Positions 51,001-63,811 of a stretch of 64,000 nt of DNA are shown piece after piece. A model generated the notes under the pieces. That model saw only the letters and a list, made by a program, of their open reading frames with translations, searched no databases and was not told where the DNA came from. Position numbers and translations under genes: made by a program. Source of the stretch: Phoronis australis. Its lineage: Eukaryota; Phoronida; Phoronidae. Position 1 is the first letter of the stretch. Each line of letters begins with the position of its first letter. The stretch is taken from assembly GCA_002633005.1 (NCBI GenBank), contig NMRA01000121.1, positions 346,434 to 410,433 on the forward strand, in the 5' to 3' direction.

Positions 51001-54000
51001 GCATTTACTGTTCATACAACTGTACACACAGAACTGGTGTTTTTACTTGTTTTTCTCAAGCGAAGTATGTCTTTGCTTCTCGAATGAATTTGTCAGGTGA
51101 CGTGTTTCTGCTCGTTTAGCAAAGTGATTTTGTCAATGATAGAAAGGGAAGCCTAATAAAAACAAGAGAAGGGTAAAGAGCCAAATTCACTTCCAGTCAA
51201 AGTAAATGTTTGTTCAACAAGGTACACGTTATGGCTACACGTCTATGTGTTGCGGGAAAAGTAGTCAACAACAGAACTCTTCAAATTCACTGTTGATTGA
51301 GTGGTTTGACGCGGTCATTAACTAATTTGTGATATCCTTTACAACAAAATCGGGTTGCAACCGGCTCCTGTTGTTTCGTGGCCCCAGACGGCAAACTGTG
51401 TGGGCCGCGTAGAGTGGGTGTTTATTTCAACATGGTAAACACTATCCTATTTTGGTTCCAATAAGAGAATTAGTCGTGAGTTATGTCTATTGGCAGCACC
51501 ACAGCGATAGCTGGTAGGGTCATTGTTCTGCAAAGTTAACTTGATTTGTTTTAAACAAAACTGTGGCAAAGCAAACCTGTAGTTTCAGGGGTCATGTGTC
51601 CTCGTATGTTACAAGCTAAAATATTTCTCGAAATAGTGCTGCGAGCCTAGAGGTAATGCAGTTGACGTCAGCAAAACGCTAACTTCAGTCAGACCCACTA
51701 GCGAATTGAGATCTCATCTTCATAAAACTTGAAGATACAAGAAACTAAACGAATGCATGATTACATTGTTTGAATTTAGGCTGCCGTGACGCAATGGTCA
51801 TGGAACAGTATTGCGTTGTAGGTACACACACACGGTTAAATTGGTGTTTAATATTCCATGGCCAAAACACGGTAATCGAAACGTAATACATCCCACGAAT
51901 CATAATGTATACATTGCTTTCAGAAAATAGTTGTACCTGATTTGTCGTCCACTTTGCAGGCAACCTTGAAGGGCCTCGTTGCTGACCGCGGCTCAATCAT
52001 TATGTAAAAATTTCCTGGATAACGCATCCTACCGACTTCAAACACCTCACTGCAATCTGAAAACAAAACGGAGTGAGCTGTATTGGGGACATTTTAGTAC
52101 TAATTAGAGGAAAACCTCGCCTGAAAAAAAAGATAAAAGCATAAAACCAAAAGCTGCTCCGCCCGTTTCAATAAACGGCTGAAAGCTCATTACGCTATTA
52201 CAAAGCTAACTTTCGTTTCAGACCATTTTCCGTTACGAAATTAGTCTCTAATCGTTCCGCAGCCAAATTAGAGGCGAGTTCTAAGCTTGGAAACCGGCTC
52301 ACAGTTTTGGCGTGAACCAAGCTCTACGAGATGTTGGCTTGACACGGAGACCATTTTAGGCACCGAGAAACTACCATTTTCCAAGCCCAGAAACCCCACT
52401 TGTCACCTGTGTTAGGGACGCGTTGAGACCAGTTTTATAGCGGTAAATAGTTTAACTCAAAAGTCAGTTACTTTGTTGAAGCGTGGGCATATAACGGTTT
52501 TAAATTGATAAAAGAAGCCTGTAAAATCGTATGCGAAAGGGTGAATCCAGGAGAGACGGTCGACACTTTGCTATGTAACTAAAACAGTGCCTTGGAGCAT
52601 CCCCATGCCTTCCTCACAACGTGACGGGTGATAATCTCGATGTCAAACGAACGTCGGCATCAAGATACAGACTTCTTTGAAATTGTAAAGGAGTACAATT
52701 TGCATAAAATGTGATAAAAACAATGAAATGTGTACGAATGCTCCAGGAATTATTGGAACATTAACATGTCACGTGAGGGGTGGATCTTCGATATCAAAAC
52801 TTGGGTGTGTTGAATGTTGAATGTTTCCTGTTTTCAAGGACGCAGATTTTGAAGTGTGCGTCTTCTGGTTTTTCCCGGGTGCAAACAAGTCGGTTTGCAA
52901 AACGCAGTGCCAATATGCTTGTTTAATTTTCTTTGAAGTGACAAATAGAAACGTGTCACATGTAAATGATGGACGTGTTTCTGTAATCGCATCCAGAACA
53001 TATCTCATCTCGACGAACTTTTGCAGAAACACAGCGGGAAAGCAATTTATTTGCAATTGGGATCAAGGATTCATCCTTCCTGCAGTTTACTGCAGGTTTT
53101 AGCGGTTAGTTACTTCCGACAATCTCTTTAACATTTGCTGTTCAGACATCACAGCAAGGGCCGATGATAAGAAGTTCTTTCGTTTACACCGCCGTTCTTA
53201 TCTGCTGCTTTCGCGGCATGTAATCCGTGAAGTCCGCTCCGACCACGTGCGGTAAGGGAATCTTCACTAGCTGCGAGGAATGTTTTTATTGGAACAACTC
53301 AATATTTCTGAACATGCAGAAAGCAGTTGTAAAGTCTATTGAGCTATTAAGGTACCAATCGCATTTTAATATCTAATTCCGTTCCATGCCCGCACCCAGG
53401 GGGGGGGGGGGGGGAGGCCNGAGGGCTCGGGGGTTCGAACGAGCACCCCCATTTGGCGTAGTGAGCAAAAAGATCCGCCTCAGAGAAACAAAAAGTCCGA
53501 GAAAACGAGACAAAAGTCCAATGAAAAGGCACAGACGCACAGTGAAGGTGGTACCCCGTTTTTTTTAGTCCCTCCGCTTTTTTGTCAGCGAAAGGTCCAC
53601 ATCGCCAGAAATTCGAGCCCCCATATTAAAGGCTGGGTGCGCACATGCGTTCTACGAAATAAATGTTTGGAGGCATGCAAAAATTTCCCGTCCACACGAA
53701 ACAGGCCGAACTGATATCTAGACTAGTTTGAACAACGCAAATGAAATAACCCATACTGGATGGGCTAAACGATATTATCTGTATCAAGGTCTTGAAGCAA
53801 ACGTCTTGGTGACAGTGTAACAAGGGTACGCAAGTAACGAATTTAGAAGTAACCGAAAATGGCCAGCTCCTTAAAAACCGTAATTTAAATCAGTCGCAGA
53901 AAGGCGTTGTCTAAAATCTTAGTTTTCTTGTTTGACTTGACATCCGATTTTTACGACATCGAGTATAATTTTAGGCATAACTGCTTTTTAATTCAATGTC

Positions 54001-57000
54001 AGAGCCCTAATTAATTCATGCCGACTAACTTGTTTAAGTGATATTTGATATAGTATACCAGCATACTTTCCAAGTTGTACGAAATATTTAATTGATTAAG
54101 CTTAGTGTTGAAACATAGATATCTACGTCCTCCACGTGCCACTAAAACAAACTTAGGAATAAATGATATGCTGTCACGAATTCTTGATAATAAAATGTTG
54201 CGTAATGCAGCGCACATAAAAACAATGATAAAACTTATAAACCAACCACTGAACCAAATGGTTATTGGTTGCAACACTTAAATCAAGTTCTCATTAAAAA
54301 TTTGTCTGTTTTAAAATGAAAGACGAGGCAAGTAAACGAGGTTAATTGCCTACGTCTTACCGTAGGCAGAGAAAACATCCTGTTCAGGAAAACATAAATT
54401 TCCAACTGTCTTACTACGTCTTTCGTATTTAGTTCTTCAAAATTTGGCTGACAGTAAATCGGATTACTTCAGAAAGCTGACACGAGCAGAAACATAAAAA
54501 TTTTGAACGACGGTTACGCTAATTTTGCACCGCATAACGAGAAACCTTGCCGAGACACCCTCGTTATACTAAATTTCGTTTAGAGAGCAATTTCGCTGGC
54601 GGGCAAAAACGCATTAAAAGCACCAAACCTAAAGAGAACAGTAAACTAAACATATTTGCCCCCAGAGAAAATACAACTTGGACCTCATTGGATTTAATTT
54701 TCAATGTATACTTTATAATTACAAGACCATGAATGTTGGCACATACTAAAAACGAAAGCATCATGCTACGAATATATCGGTTACTCATCTGTTTCTCATA
54801 AGCCATGCACAATCGAATTTGCTTAACGATGAATCTATTCCATCCCTCAAAACAGTACTATGAGATATCACTTAAAGTAATTTAGCACAGACAGGTGTAC
54901 CACGACAACAAACAAGTATGCCAAATAGGTCGCGGAAAGATGTTAGATGCTTAACATTTCCAATTGTCCTGCCAAACCTTGGTTGTATGATCGCTGGCCA
55001 CAGTCACATCATTCAAGACGTCTACACCGTATAAATATTTTAAAACGCTGAACATGCAAAAAGAAAAAAACACTGCCCGAACAACATAAACACAGTTCCC
55101 CATCACAGTTTCTTAAGTGCATTAGTACTATGATAGTATCTCTGTAACCTCAAACACGGTAATAAAACAACACTTATCGACAACACCAAATTACTAATCA
55201 CTAGGTAACTTGTGAGGACGACTTGTTGACAAGAAAATAACACCTTATCAGTGTAATTTCTAGTGCTAAGATCAACGACTTGACCCTGTGGTATGCTAAA
55301 TAGCAACGATGTATTAAAAACACTGTTGCTTGGAAATTTAATGGACATTGATTCTAATTCTTAATGCGTTCACGCTAAACAACCCTTTTCTGTGTCTGCT
55401 CTCTTGGAATTATTGTGGTGATGGTTCTCAGGGATTTTGAAAAATTGTTTATTGATTTATTGGAAATATTTGAGGCAAAATGAAAGTCATACAACCAACG
55501 GGTACAAATCTATTGCTTTAGGAACAGCTAAGTCAGACCAACCACTAAAGCTATCATAATTAGGAATCAATAAAATACAATCGTTGTTTGCAAACCAAGT
55601 TTTTTGTTATTATCAAAAATATCACATGACCTACCCTTTTGACCTTACACACGCAAAACAACGCGTCTCTGGCCAGGAACCACATCAATTCCAGTTAATC
55701 AGAATGTTTTTTGGAGGAAAAATTCGAACAGAGTTACTGCTTGGCACATTGACTGACGGTTTTTATGTTTTATATAAAAAACTGTTCAACTGGAATTCAC
55801 CATCGATTTTCACGAGAACCAAAGAGACGTTATCGGCGAGAAAAACTATTGAGCGCGAAGATTCGAACCTGCGTTCGCAACCTAACCCTCTGTTGGCGCA
55901 TCTCTATTCCACTCGATAAATAGCTAAATATTTCAATTGCAAAACTCGTAAAATCACCGGCCTTGATTTCTGCGAATGTCTGGAAGGCGATTTGTAATAA
56001 ATCACAAAAACATATCGGAATTTCTTAGTTTTATAGACCCGGTCAAAGGCAGCTAACAACTTCGAGAAGTCTATTCCATTCAACAATAATCCGAAAAAAA
56101 TGCGTCTTTAACTTCAAAACTGACACTGTTCATATAGGCTGCACAACGTTCCTCTCTCTACGCTAGTAGAATATCTTACTGGACATTTCATTGCCAAAGC
56201 AGCGCCCGTTTCATGATTCCATTCGTATTTATCTTATTTATTGATTTTTGTAATGTTTTTGTTTAATATTTTTTTCTGTTAATATCGCTACTTATTGTGT
56301 ACTTTATTATACGTGTTTGTATGTTTTGCTTGTTAATGTTACGCTATGGGACCATCACGGAAATATGTGTCTCACGTGCTGTCTTGGTAGCACACATTTT
56401 ATTTTTCTCATACATTACCATATTAGTTATTCATTTGTTTATCGTGTCTCAGTTATCATTAGGATACCGTCTTCAGCGATTTTGCGCTGTCCATGCGGTC
56501 GATTAGCCAATGACCTCGCCTTTAATTGACAACTCAAAAGCGCACGGGCAGACTAGAGTAAAGTAATTCGTCGATATAACATATTGATAGACCGCCGGAA
56601 AGGGATCAATGAATACTCGAGACAACCATATGGGAACACTTGCTACTTGGGGGTGGTTATCTCCGACAAACATGTTCACGCAAAGTTCATAGTGGCGACG
56701 TGTTGCCCAGAATATCCTTATTTCTCATCATAGAAGGAGCCTACGGACTGAGAAAATTAAACACATTTTCCTTGTATCTTCCACAGATTGCAAATTGTAT
56801 TGATTGTTAAACGGGTGCTTATTCAACCATGACAAACGTGACTGGTACTAAGAGAAAACGACCGGCTGAAGCATCCACCTGACCAATGAAACACAAGTCG
56901 TGCGACAGACAGCAACGTTTCAGCGCCACTTGTTTCGAGTGTTACAACTCCTTAGAACGTACTGAGAAGAAATTTTCGACAAGGGATCTCTTCAACAGCT

Positions 57001-59365
57001 GTTCACTGTCTGCATACACACGCAGTGTTGATTATTGATAGATACCCAAGAGCAACCTACTGTCATCACTATTGCATTTAATGGGGGCAAGGACTCTTTT
57101 GCTGTTGGTCATTGTGTACGAGTTTTTGTCTTTTCCTCGTGGATATCTTCGTCATAATCCCACTTGTATCCTACTAGGAGCCCTCAGTGGCGACTTCACA
57201 GCACTTAAAATAAATATACATGTATACGAGTGGTTGATTTCCGTATATTTTGGTTATCGAACATTTTATGAACGCAGAGGATTAACTCCGCCATATCGTC
57301 TCGACAAGACATATGTTCATCGGTGGCGAGTAACCAGGAGACCAACTGTTCGCCAAATTCAATTTTACATCACTAAAACCAGCAGTGTGTTGCGTTTCAT
57401 TTTCTCCCAAACTATCACCTAATAAGTACAATTCTTAATCATCAATACCTTTCGCGGATGAGTAGTACTTTAATTTTCTTGACAATGACAACCTTATTCC
57501 CTCGACAATTATGAAAGAAGTTGAACTGTTTGGACATACAGATTGGTAACGGCGATTTTGTATTTTTTGCGTTTTGAAAACACGTTGTCGCTAACCCCAT
57601 TTTGGATAGTCTTGAATATTTGTATCATTTGATTTTACAAATAAAGCTATTATACTGGTCTGTTTTTCATTACGGATGTCTGGAAATGGTAACAGGATTA
57701 ATATTATTTGCGCATAGTTGGATTGTCTCACCGAACCGTCTGACCAACAGGCCCACGTGAGCAGTTGGACGTCTCACCGAGTCGTCTGACAGTTGGAAGT
57801 CTCACCGAACTGTCTGTCATACAAACTCACGTGAGCAGTTGGGAATCTCACCGTCAGTCGTTTGACATACACCAAAAGAAGCATGCAAAGGACACGATAA
57901 AACAATTATCGCTGATGGATGTGTGCTAAAGAGCATTTGTCATTTTCCAGATATGCATTTTCCAGCTTCACTACTGCATCTGACAGTGCAAGTGCGCAAG
58001 GGAGAATAAAGATGTCACAAATTTACAAAAAAATCAAAAGAAAAAGACAGATGCGCGCACATAAACTTAAATGAGATACTGAAAAATGACTTTCCGAAAG
58101 GTTTAGGAATTTTGCCACGTCAATCAAAACGGGTGTGTTGTGTTAGAATTCAAAGTAACCCCTGTGTTCTTTTTCAAATGAACAAATATTGGCTTACATC
58201 GGTGACGTCACACGAACGTGTTGCCCTTGTGAGGAATGGGAACGAAAACACGGGTCATTTACAAGACGGTGTTTATTGCTAAACAAATGTGACAGATTCA
58301 CTGACTATACATAATGCCAGACAGACATGTTCTCTTTTTGCTCGCTTTTCTCGTGTTTTGAGTGGTCCCAACAAGTTGTAATGCCTTGTAAAGGTCGGCA
58401 ATGTACAAGTGTTGCATTACGGAACTTAACACATGATATCAGTAATTGTAAACTCATGATGGTTGATTTGTCACAAAACTGACTTTCGCGAAATACACTT
58501 TGTAACTAAGTGTGTCCAGTTTAAAACCTCAAGCAAATGTTTTGCAAAAGACACTGTCTCGCAATGACCGAATTGTCTGCCATTCGCAACAAAAGGAAAA
58601 TGTCACGAATGCATTTTTGAAAAATGTCCGTTCTCACCTCGTTATTGTCATTTTCTATAAAACTACCAAGACGTTGAAATAGCACTTTGTAGACAAAATC
58701 GCAGTATATAGTTGTACATATGTCTCAGCGGCAAAATAATTTCAGTGTCAATACCAAGCGTATTGGGCGACAAACTATGACAATAATAAATAGAACAAGT
58801 GAGGCGAGTTGCCAAAACAATGGATTCTTTGTAACCTACCTTGCGGATAGTCTCTGGATACTTCTGGACGGGGTGTAGTATTGACGGTGATTTCTGGCTT
58901 CACAGTGGGGAGCATGGCTGATAAAGATTTCCCAGCAAGTTCTCGAAACAGGGCTCGCAGTTCGGTAACATCACCTCGCGTTCTGCTGAAATCCAAATTT
59001 AGATTTTCAAGTCGTCTCTGTAGAGAGCGAACATCGTCCTCTCGTTTCCTCGACAACATTTTTTCATTTTTCAAGTCACTTTTTAATGCTTTAAACTGAG
59101 CCGTTAATGAATTGAGCTGCTGATCTCTGTAGCGATTCTTCTGTCGTTGCTCATACAAACCATGAGTAATTTTGCTTGCAAGTTCCCGTATTTTGTCTTT
59201 CACGATTGCCTCGATTAAAGATTCGTTGTCTTTCTGCGAAGTTGACTTAGACACAGTGCTTGAATTTTCTGTTATTGTGTCTTTCTTTCCCCAGTCAAAA
59301 ACAACGCCATGACAAATATTCGCGCACACTGCCCAGAAGGCAACGAATACAAAGCAGGTGTTCAT
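42001..59365 (-). CDS. Secreted coiled-coil fibrinogen C-terminal domain protein
   Basis: Exons 59365-58840, 52056-51937, 48005-47868 and 42428-42001 join in phase to 403 aa. Residues 1-19 are a signal peptide ([14 protein letters not shown]...). Residues about 48-148 are a charged heptad-like coiled coil, and 150-175 a Thr/Pro hinge. Residues 176-403 form the fibrinogen-related domain: DCSEVFEVG at its start, [24 protein letters not shown], the calcium loop DRDND (325-329), [11 protein letters not shown] and HLNGIYY. Predicted disulfides are C177-C209 and C336-C349. The domain order resembles angiopoietin-like, ficolin and other invertebrate fibrinogen-related proteins, which act in recognition, adhesion or signalling; which of these applies cannot be told. 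Start at 59365 is chosen because it heads the signal peptide; the frame is open to an upstream start at 59494 that lies beyond the TATA box. A poly(A) signal candidate (reverse) is at 41087-41092. Confidence 0.92.
55855..55922 (-). repeat. Possible tRNA-derived SINE fragment
   Basis: On the minus strand GGTTCGAATC (55869-55860) matches a pol III B box, with an A-box-like GAGTGGAATAGAG about 40 bases before it. No convincing cloverleaf. Confidence 0.35.
57720..57870. repeat. Imperfect tandem repeat with CACGTG motifs
   Basis: GTCTCACCGAACCGTCTGAC-like units occur four times (about 57725, 57771, 57799, 57845). Two units are joined by CACGTGAGCAGTTGG. In intron 1 of the fibrinogen-domain gene, about 1 kb downstream of exon 1 in the direction of transcription. 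Confidence 0.75.
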
Positions 59366-59459
59366 TTTGCTGCAACGCAAGTCAATAGTACCGAATCTTT
59401 CCACAGTCGCTTTCAGATTTTGCGCTAAACAGCTGAATGAACTGCAGGCGTTTGCGACG

Positions 59460-59565
59460 CTGTATATATGCAGTAGGAAATCTCGTGAAATCACTTGAGA
59501 TTTCCTCCTCTACGTGGTGGCGGGAAAGGGTGGGACGTAAACTTGAGACGCTCGGCAATGAGTCA
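59460..59565 (-). promoter_or_regulatory. TATA promoter of the fibrinogen-domain gene
   Basis: Read on the minus strand, a TATA box (ATATATA, 59463-59469) sits about 95 bases before the ATG at 59365, so transcription should start near 59433 with a UTR of about 70 bases. Just upstream is a perfect 10-base inverted repeat, AGGAAATCTC (59475-59484) with GAGATTTCCT (59497-59506), separated by 12 bases. Further upstream is an AP-1-type TGAGTCA (59559-59565). The repeat arms resemble, but do not match, kappaB sites. The promoter role is inferred from position. Confidence 0.55.
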
Positions 59566-61389
59566 CCCAAAAGTAGTTTTGTGGCAGTAACTCGGTCATC
59601 GTGCCTTTTCAAAATTGCTCATGTTACACGACTATGACCTGTATACCGAAAATGCGCGCATTTTGGCAAAAGCGTCTTTTCGCGAATCTGACTAATTCGC
59701 TCACATCACCTTGGCATTGTTACGCTACACATAATTATGAGAAACAGGGAGGAACAAACTCAAGAGCGTCTGAGTGCAGGTCGAGTTTTCGGCAACACAA
59801 TCTTTCCCCTGATGTTAATTTCAGGTTACGTAATTAATTGAAATATATGCATTTATTTCTGGACATGCCCCTTGTGAAACACGGTAACGCTTGTAATGAA
59901 GCTTTGGGTTAACTCCCTAGTATGGTAGCGTGCACCTATGCTCTATTTTTAAAAGTAATTATTCGAATGTAAGCTCATAGATCTTAATACGCTCTGAATC
60001 GACAGTCATTGCTGACAGGCTAACAATTCCTATATAAAGTTATGATCCGGTCAAACCACGTGCCGTTAGAGAAGTTATCATTCACAAAACCATTTTCATG
60101 CAATGTGGGTGCTGATCGGCAAGGACAATTTTAAACAGGTAGTTGATTTAATTTTTTGATCTGCGGCACATTTATTTCGATTGATGCGCGATAACATGTT
60201 ACTTATACGCACATAGACTACAGTGAACCGATGTAAAATGACATTCTCGTTGTCCACAAAATGCGGGTTTTCTACTCGCCTACAATGACTGAATAAAAAG
60301 GGACCCTTAAGTTTATAGAAGGTCCCCACTGTTCAGTAGTATAGATCTCCACCTGCCCATAGTGGTGAAATTCAAATCTTCTGTTGACTGCTGATAACAC
60401 TTTCTCAGAAAAACGCAACTCAAGACAGATTGAGAGAACAGCGGGATTTCGAGCTTGTTGTAATAAAATGGTATTGCTACAACTGGGCAACGGTTGTTGA
60501 GCCCGAAATCGATAACGTTTGCGCCCCGACTAGTACAGAAAATACACTTTAGCGAAGTTCTCTGAAAATCAAATCTTTCATGGTTTGAATAGAGTCATTT
60601 CCGCATTTTACAACTGAAAGTGTCCTGGTTTGTTGACCCTTTGTAATTTGTTGGTAGACCGACACCACAACAAACTTAACTACCGCTTGGAATTGTGTTT
60701 CACGGTTTCACTTTTCACACTTTAAGGAGACATCGACGACAGTTTAGTTGACTTTACATGATGCTGAGTACTCAGCCAGTAATTAAGTGTTAGGTTACTA
60801 TTCACGTATCGCTGTAATGGTCGATGTTTCGAAACCTCATCGTCTGGCTAAAACCGGGGGCAACTGGTTAGCTCAGCGTGGTCAAACTCTATGGAAGATT
60901 TTTGCAAATTTCTATTCATTTTATTGACTAAGTAAGTTCTGACCAACATGGAATTCAGCCCTTGACACAAACTTAGAAGAAAAAATCTCCAACTCTTTGT
61001 TACGTTCTGCTGGGCGATCTTAAAAATATTTCCAGACAATGCACACATAGGACTTGTACTAAGCCCCAAACAATGAACAGTTTGACTGAAGAACTGTTGA
61101 GTTAACCACAAACCAGGGCCAATCAATGAACTATTACAAAGTCATTATACTAATGCACACATGTCTCGATGTGTTCATGGGGTGAAAACAACGAAAATAA
61201 ACTGTACGTGGAGGTGTCAAGCTGTTAAAAACAGAGATCGTTTCAGAACTCTTGATCGTGCAGTGTTTTGACGCGCTACTGGTAGCCTAGGCGCATTGTC
61301 TATTTTGATACGTCGGCGTATTATATATAGGTGTATATGATATATTTAAAAACACAAGCTCTCATACTTTAAAATATAATTGACCACAC

Positions 61390-61484
61390 TGTGGTGCACC
61401 CCCCATATATAGACCATGGGCGGGACAGCACTGAAAAAAGTGGTAGCTATAGCCCCCCCAGCCCCCTATGGTGCGCCGCCCATG
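61390..61484. repeat. Dispersed GC-rich repeat, copy 2
   Basis: Shares GACCATGGGCGGGACAGCAC, TGAAAAAAGTGGTAGCTATAG and CTATGGTGCGCCGCCCATG with the copies at 18554 and 63812. Confidence 0.75.
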
Positions 61485-61810
61485 TTCCAGGGTTCCTGCA
61501 GAAAGCTAATTTGGTCGCCAGAAGAGAACTTTTAAATGAAACCTGTCTTAAATTGAGACTGATTACTCACACTGAAATCTAATGAGACATCTTGCCAAAG
61601 TTTTTAAAGTAGTCGGCAATCAAAATAATTTTCTATGACCACTTTGTAAAGTTTCAGAAATTTCGTGTAATTCGTTAATGCTTGATTCCACCATTTGCAA
61701 TTCCTTTATCGGAATGTATTGATGAGAACGGATACAGAAAGTTTGGATACTGGCATTGGAGTGATATAGCAAAAGACAGCAAAGAGGACCTCTTTTACCC
61801 CTATCGTTGT

Positions 61811-61965
61811 CTCGGCCCACGTCTGGCCAGACGTGCACGGCTACTTAATTGCACCCCTCTAGTCTGGGCCCGCTCGTGGGCAGATACATGCCCGGCTTCT
61901 TGCACTCCTCTAGCCTGAACCAGCGCCTGCGCAGACATGTCCGGCCTCAGCTTCCACGTCCCATT
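61811..61965. repeat. Three imperfect units of about 55-60 bp
   Basis: The GGCC-x-CGTCTGGCCAGAC, CTCTAGTCTGGGCCCGCTCG and CTCTAGCCTGAACCAGCGCC blocks repeat the same pattern (CTCTAG, then GCAGA-x-ATG, then CCGGC). GC-rich compared with surroundings. Confidence 0.55.
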
Positions 61966-62502
61966 TTTCAGTACATCATACAAGCGTAGACTTAGGGTTG
62001 ACGGCTTTTTCCAGGAAGTACCCACCCTGAGTGCGTAAACAAAATACCTTTCTTCCAAACGTTTAAATCAGCCGGGCTTCGTCTAAGTGTTTCCATTGTA
62101 TTAAATCTGTTCTCACACCCCGGGGGGTTGTCTAGTTCTTAGTCACGAACTATTTTTCTTTCTCCACTGTCTGCCAGTTATCCATAGTGTGCAAATATTT
62201 TCCCTATTTTGCTCGGCATTCTTTTCGTAAGTTTTCTCACACTCAAAGTCATTCTGTAAAATAACTAGCGACGCAATTGTCATGTGCATTTAATTAAACT
62301 AACATTAAATAAAGGTTTCGTATGTCCACACCACGGTTTTACGTCCTGTTCGCTCTACAATACTGTCATCTAACAGGCGACAAAGTACGGAGAAATTTGC
62401 ACGACAGCTCCATCGTCCGACTGGTCAGTTGCTCAGTGTTGTATAAAGTCAAAAATAAAAAGACTATTATCATTCGAAAAGAGAAGAAGAGAAGAAGATG
62501 GA

Positions 62503-62685
62503 ATGGAGGAAGAAGAAGAGGGAGAAGAAGAGGAACAACAAGATGACGATGACGACGGTGATGATTATGATGATCCACACCATCGCCACTTCTCCAAGCA
62601 TCGTCTTTTTCACCGCGCGTACAAAACAGAGATTCACCCATTCCACAAAAAACTCAAAAAGCAGCTACACCACGTACCCACTTAA
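62503..62685 (+). other. Acidic then His/Lys-rich small ORF, doubtful gene
   Basis: A 60-codon ATG-initiated frame: poly-Glu, then poly-Asp, then a His/Phe/Lys-rich tail (DDPHHRHFSKHRLFHR). Purine-run DNA alone would produce the acidic half, but the tail is not simple sequence. No family recognised. Confidence 0.2.
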
Positions 62686-63587
62686 TTTACCGTATTTGAA
62701 TTAACCCTTTCGTGGAAAATGCTACTAGTTTGGGTATCAGGAAGTACACAGCGTTCCGTTAACGAGAGTGAATGGAACGTAACTGTTTTAAATGGGTTCA
62801 TGAAACACCTTTAATCTATTTCGCCTTGAGTAACAGTTCTTCTGTTCACTGTTAAAAGACGGAAGTGCTCGTTTCGTTGGTAAACTGAACGAATTTCACA
62901 ATAATTGAAAACAAAACCACCAGTTGTTTTCCAGTAACCGAGTAATATCTCAACTTTCCAAACACACTTTGCGTGCAATCCAGCGTTATAGTAAACTCAT
63001 TCACGCTGACGTTCACGGAAGTATATGACTGAGAAGTCTTACTTCAAAATGTATGTAATGGGTTTATACTAATAACCGATATCACATCATGATTTAAACG
63101 CCCTTTCTCAATAAGTAGTTTTATCACTCAAGGCAGAAAACTTAGTTGATTTAAAAATGAATCCCAGTCTCGTGGCCGATAACCATATATTGAAATTAAA
63201 AAGTTTGTTTTTGAATCAGTCCCATTCTGTTTCTTACTGGGGAGCAATCGCTTCCGACATTTACTCCTTACTCTGCACAATTGTCCTGACTCTAGTCAAC
63301 CATGCTAGGCATGCGTTCAGTGACGCTAGAACCTAGCTAAAATATATCTAAAATCACGTGTTCTCGCTTAAAATATACAGCAATATCTCAAGTGATCTCG
63401 TGAAGTCTTGCTTATTAGCGAGGTCCTAGCATTACTGAACGGGAGGTTGCTTTGTAGTTGCAACCCGTCATACATCTTATTTAGCTGTGTTGCGTCAGGT
63501 AAATTAATGACACACTTTTAAGCACAGCCAGGGCTTTTTCAGGAGTTGTTATTAATATTGCATGTCTGTTTAATCACCTTTATATTA

Positions 63588-63666
63588 TCATCGCCATCAC
63601 CATCACCATCACCATCACCATCATCATCATCATCATCTTCATCATCACCATCATCACCATCATCAC

Positions 63667-63703
<37 letters not shown>

Positions 63704-63760
63704 TTCATCATCATCACTATTATTATTATCATCATCATCATCACCATTATGATGATGATT
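63588..63760. repeat. (ATC)n microsatellite
   Basis: About 170 bases of CATCAC/CATCAT with a few TTC interruptions. It yields artificial poly-Ser/Pro and poly-Met frames. Confidence 0.95.
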
Positions 63761-63811
63761 ATTATTACGATCATTATTAGTATTATTATGGTTATCATTA
63801 CTTCTATCATC

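Larger units (their letters stand above)
42429..58839. other. Three long introns of the fibrinogen-domain gene
   Basis: Introns 58839-52057, 51936-48006 and 47867-42429 (about 6.8, 3.9 and 5.4 kb) have no nested gene I can support. They contain the tandem repeat at 57720-57870, a poly(G) run at 53399-53414 beside an undetermined base at 53420, and a SINE-like piece near 55860. Confidence 0.6.
59566..62490. other. Upstream of the fibrinogen-domain gene, no gene recognised
   Basis: Apart from the repeats at 61390 and 61811, nothing with family-level similarity or convincing splice structure was seen. Confidence 0.45.

Noticed and set aside
63546-63810. Poly-Ser/Pro and poly-Met ORFs
   Set aside because: Direct translations of the ATC microsatellite.
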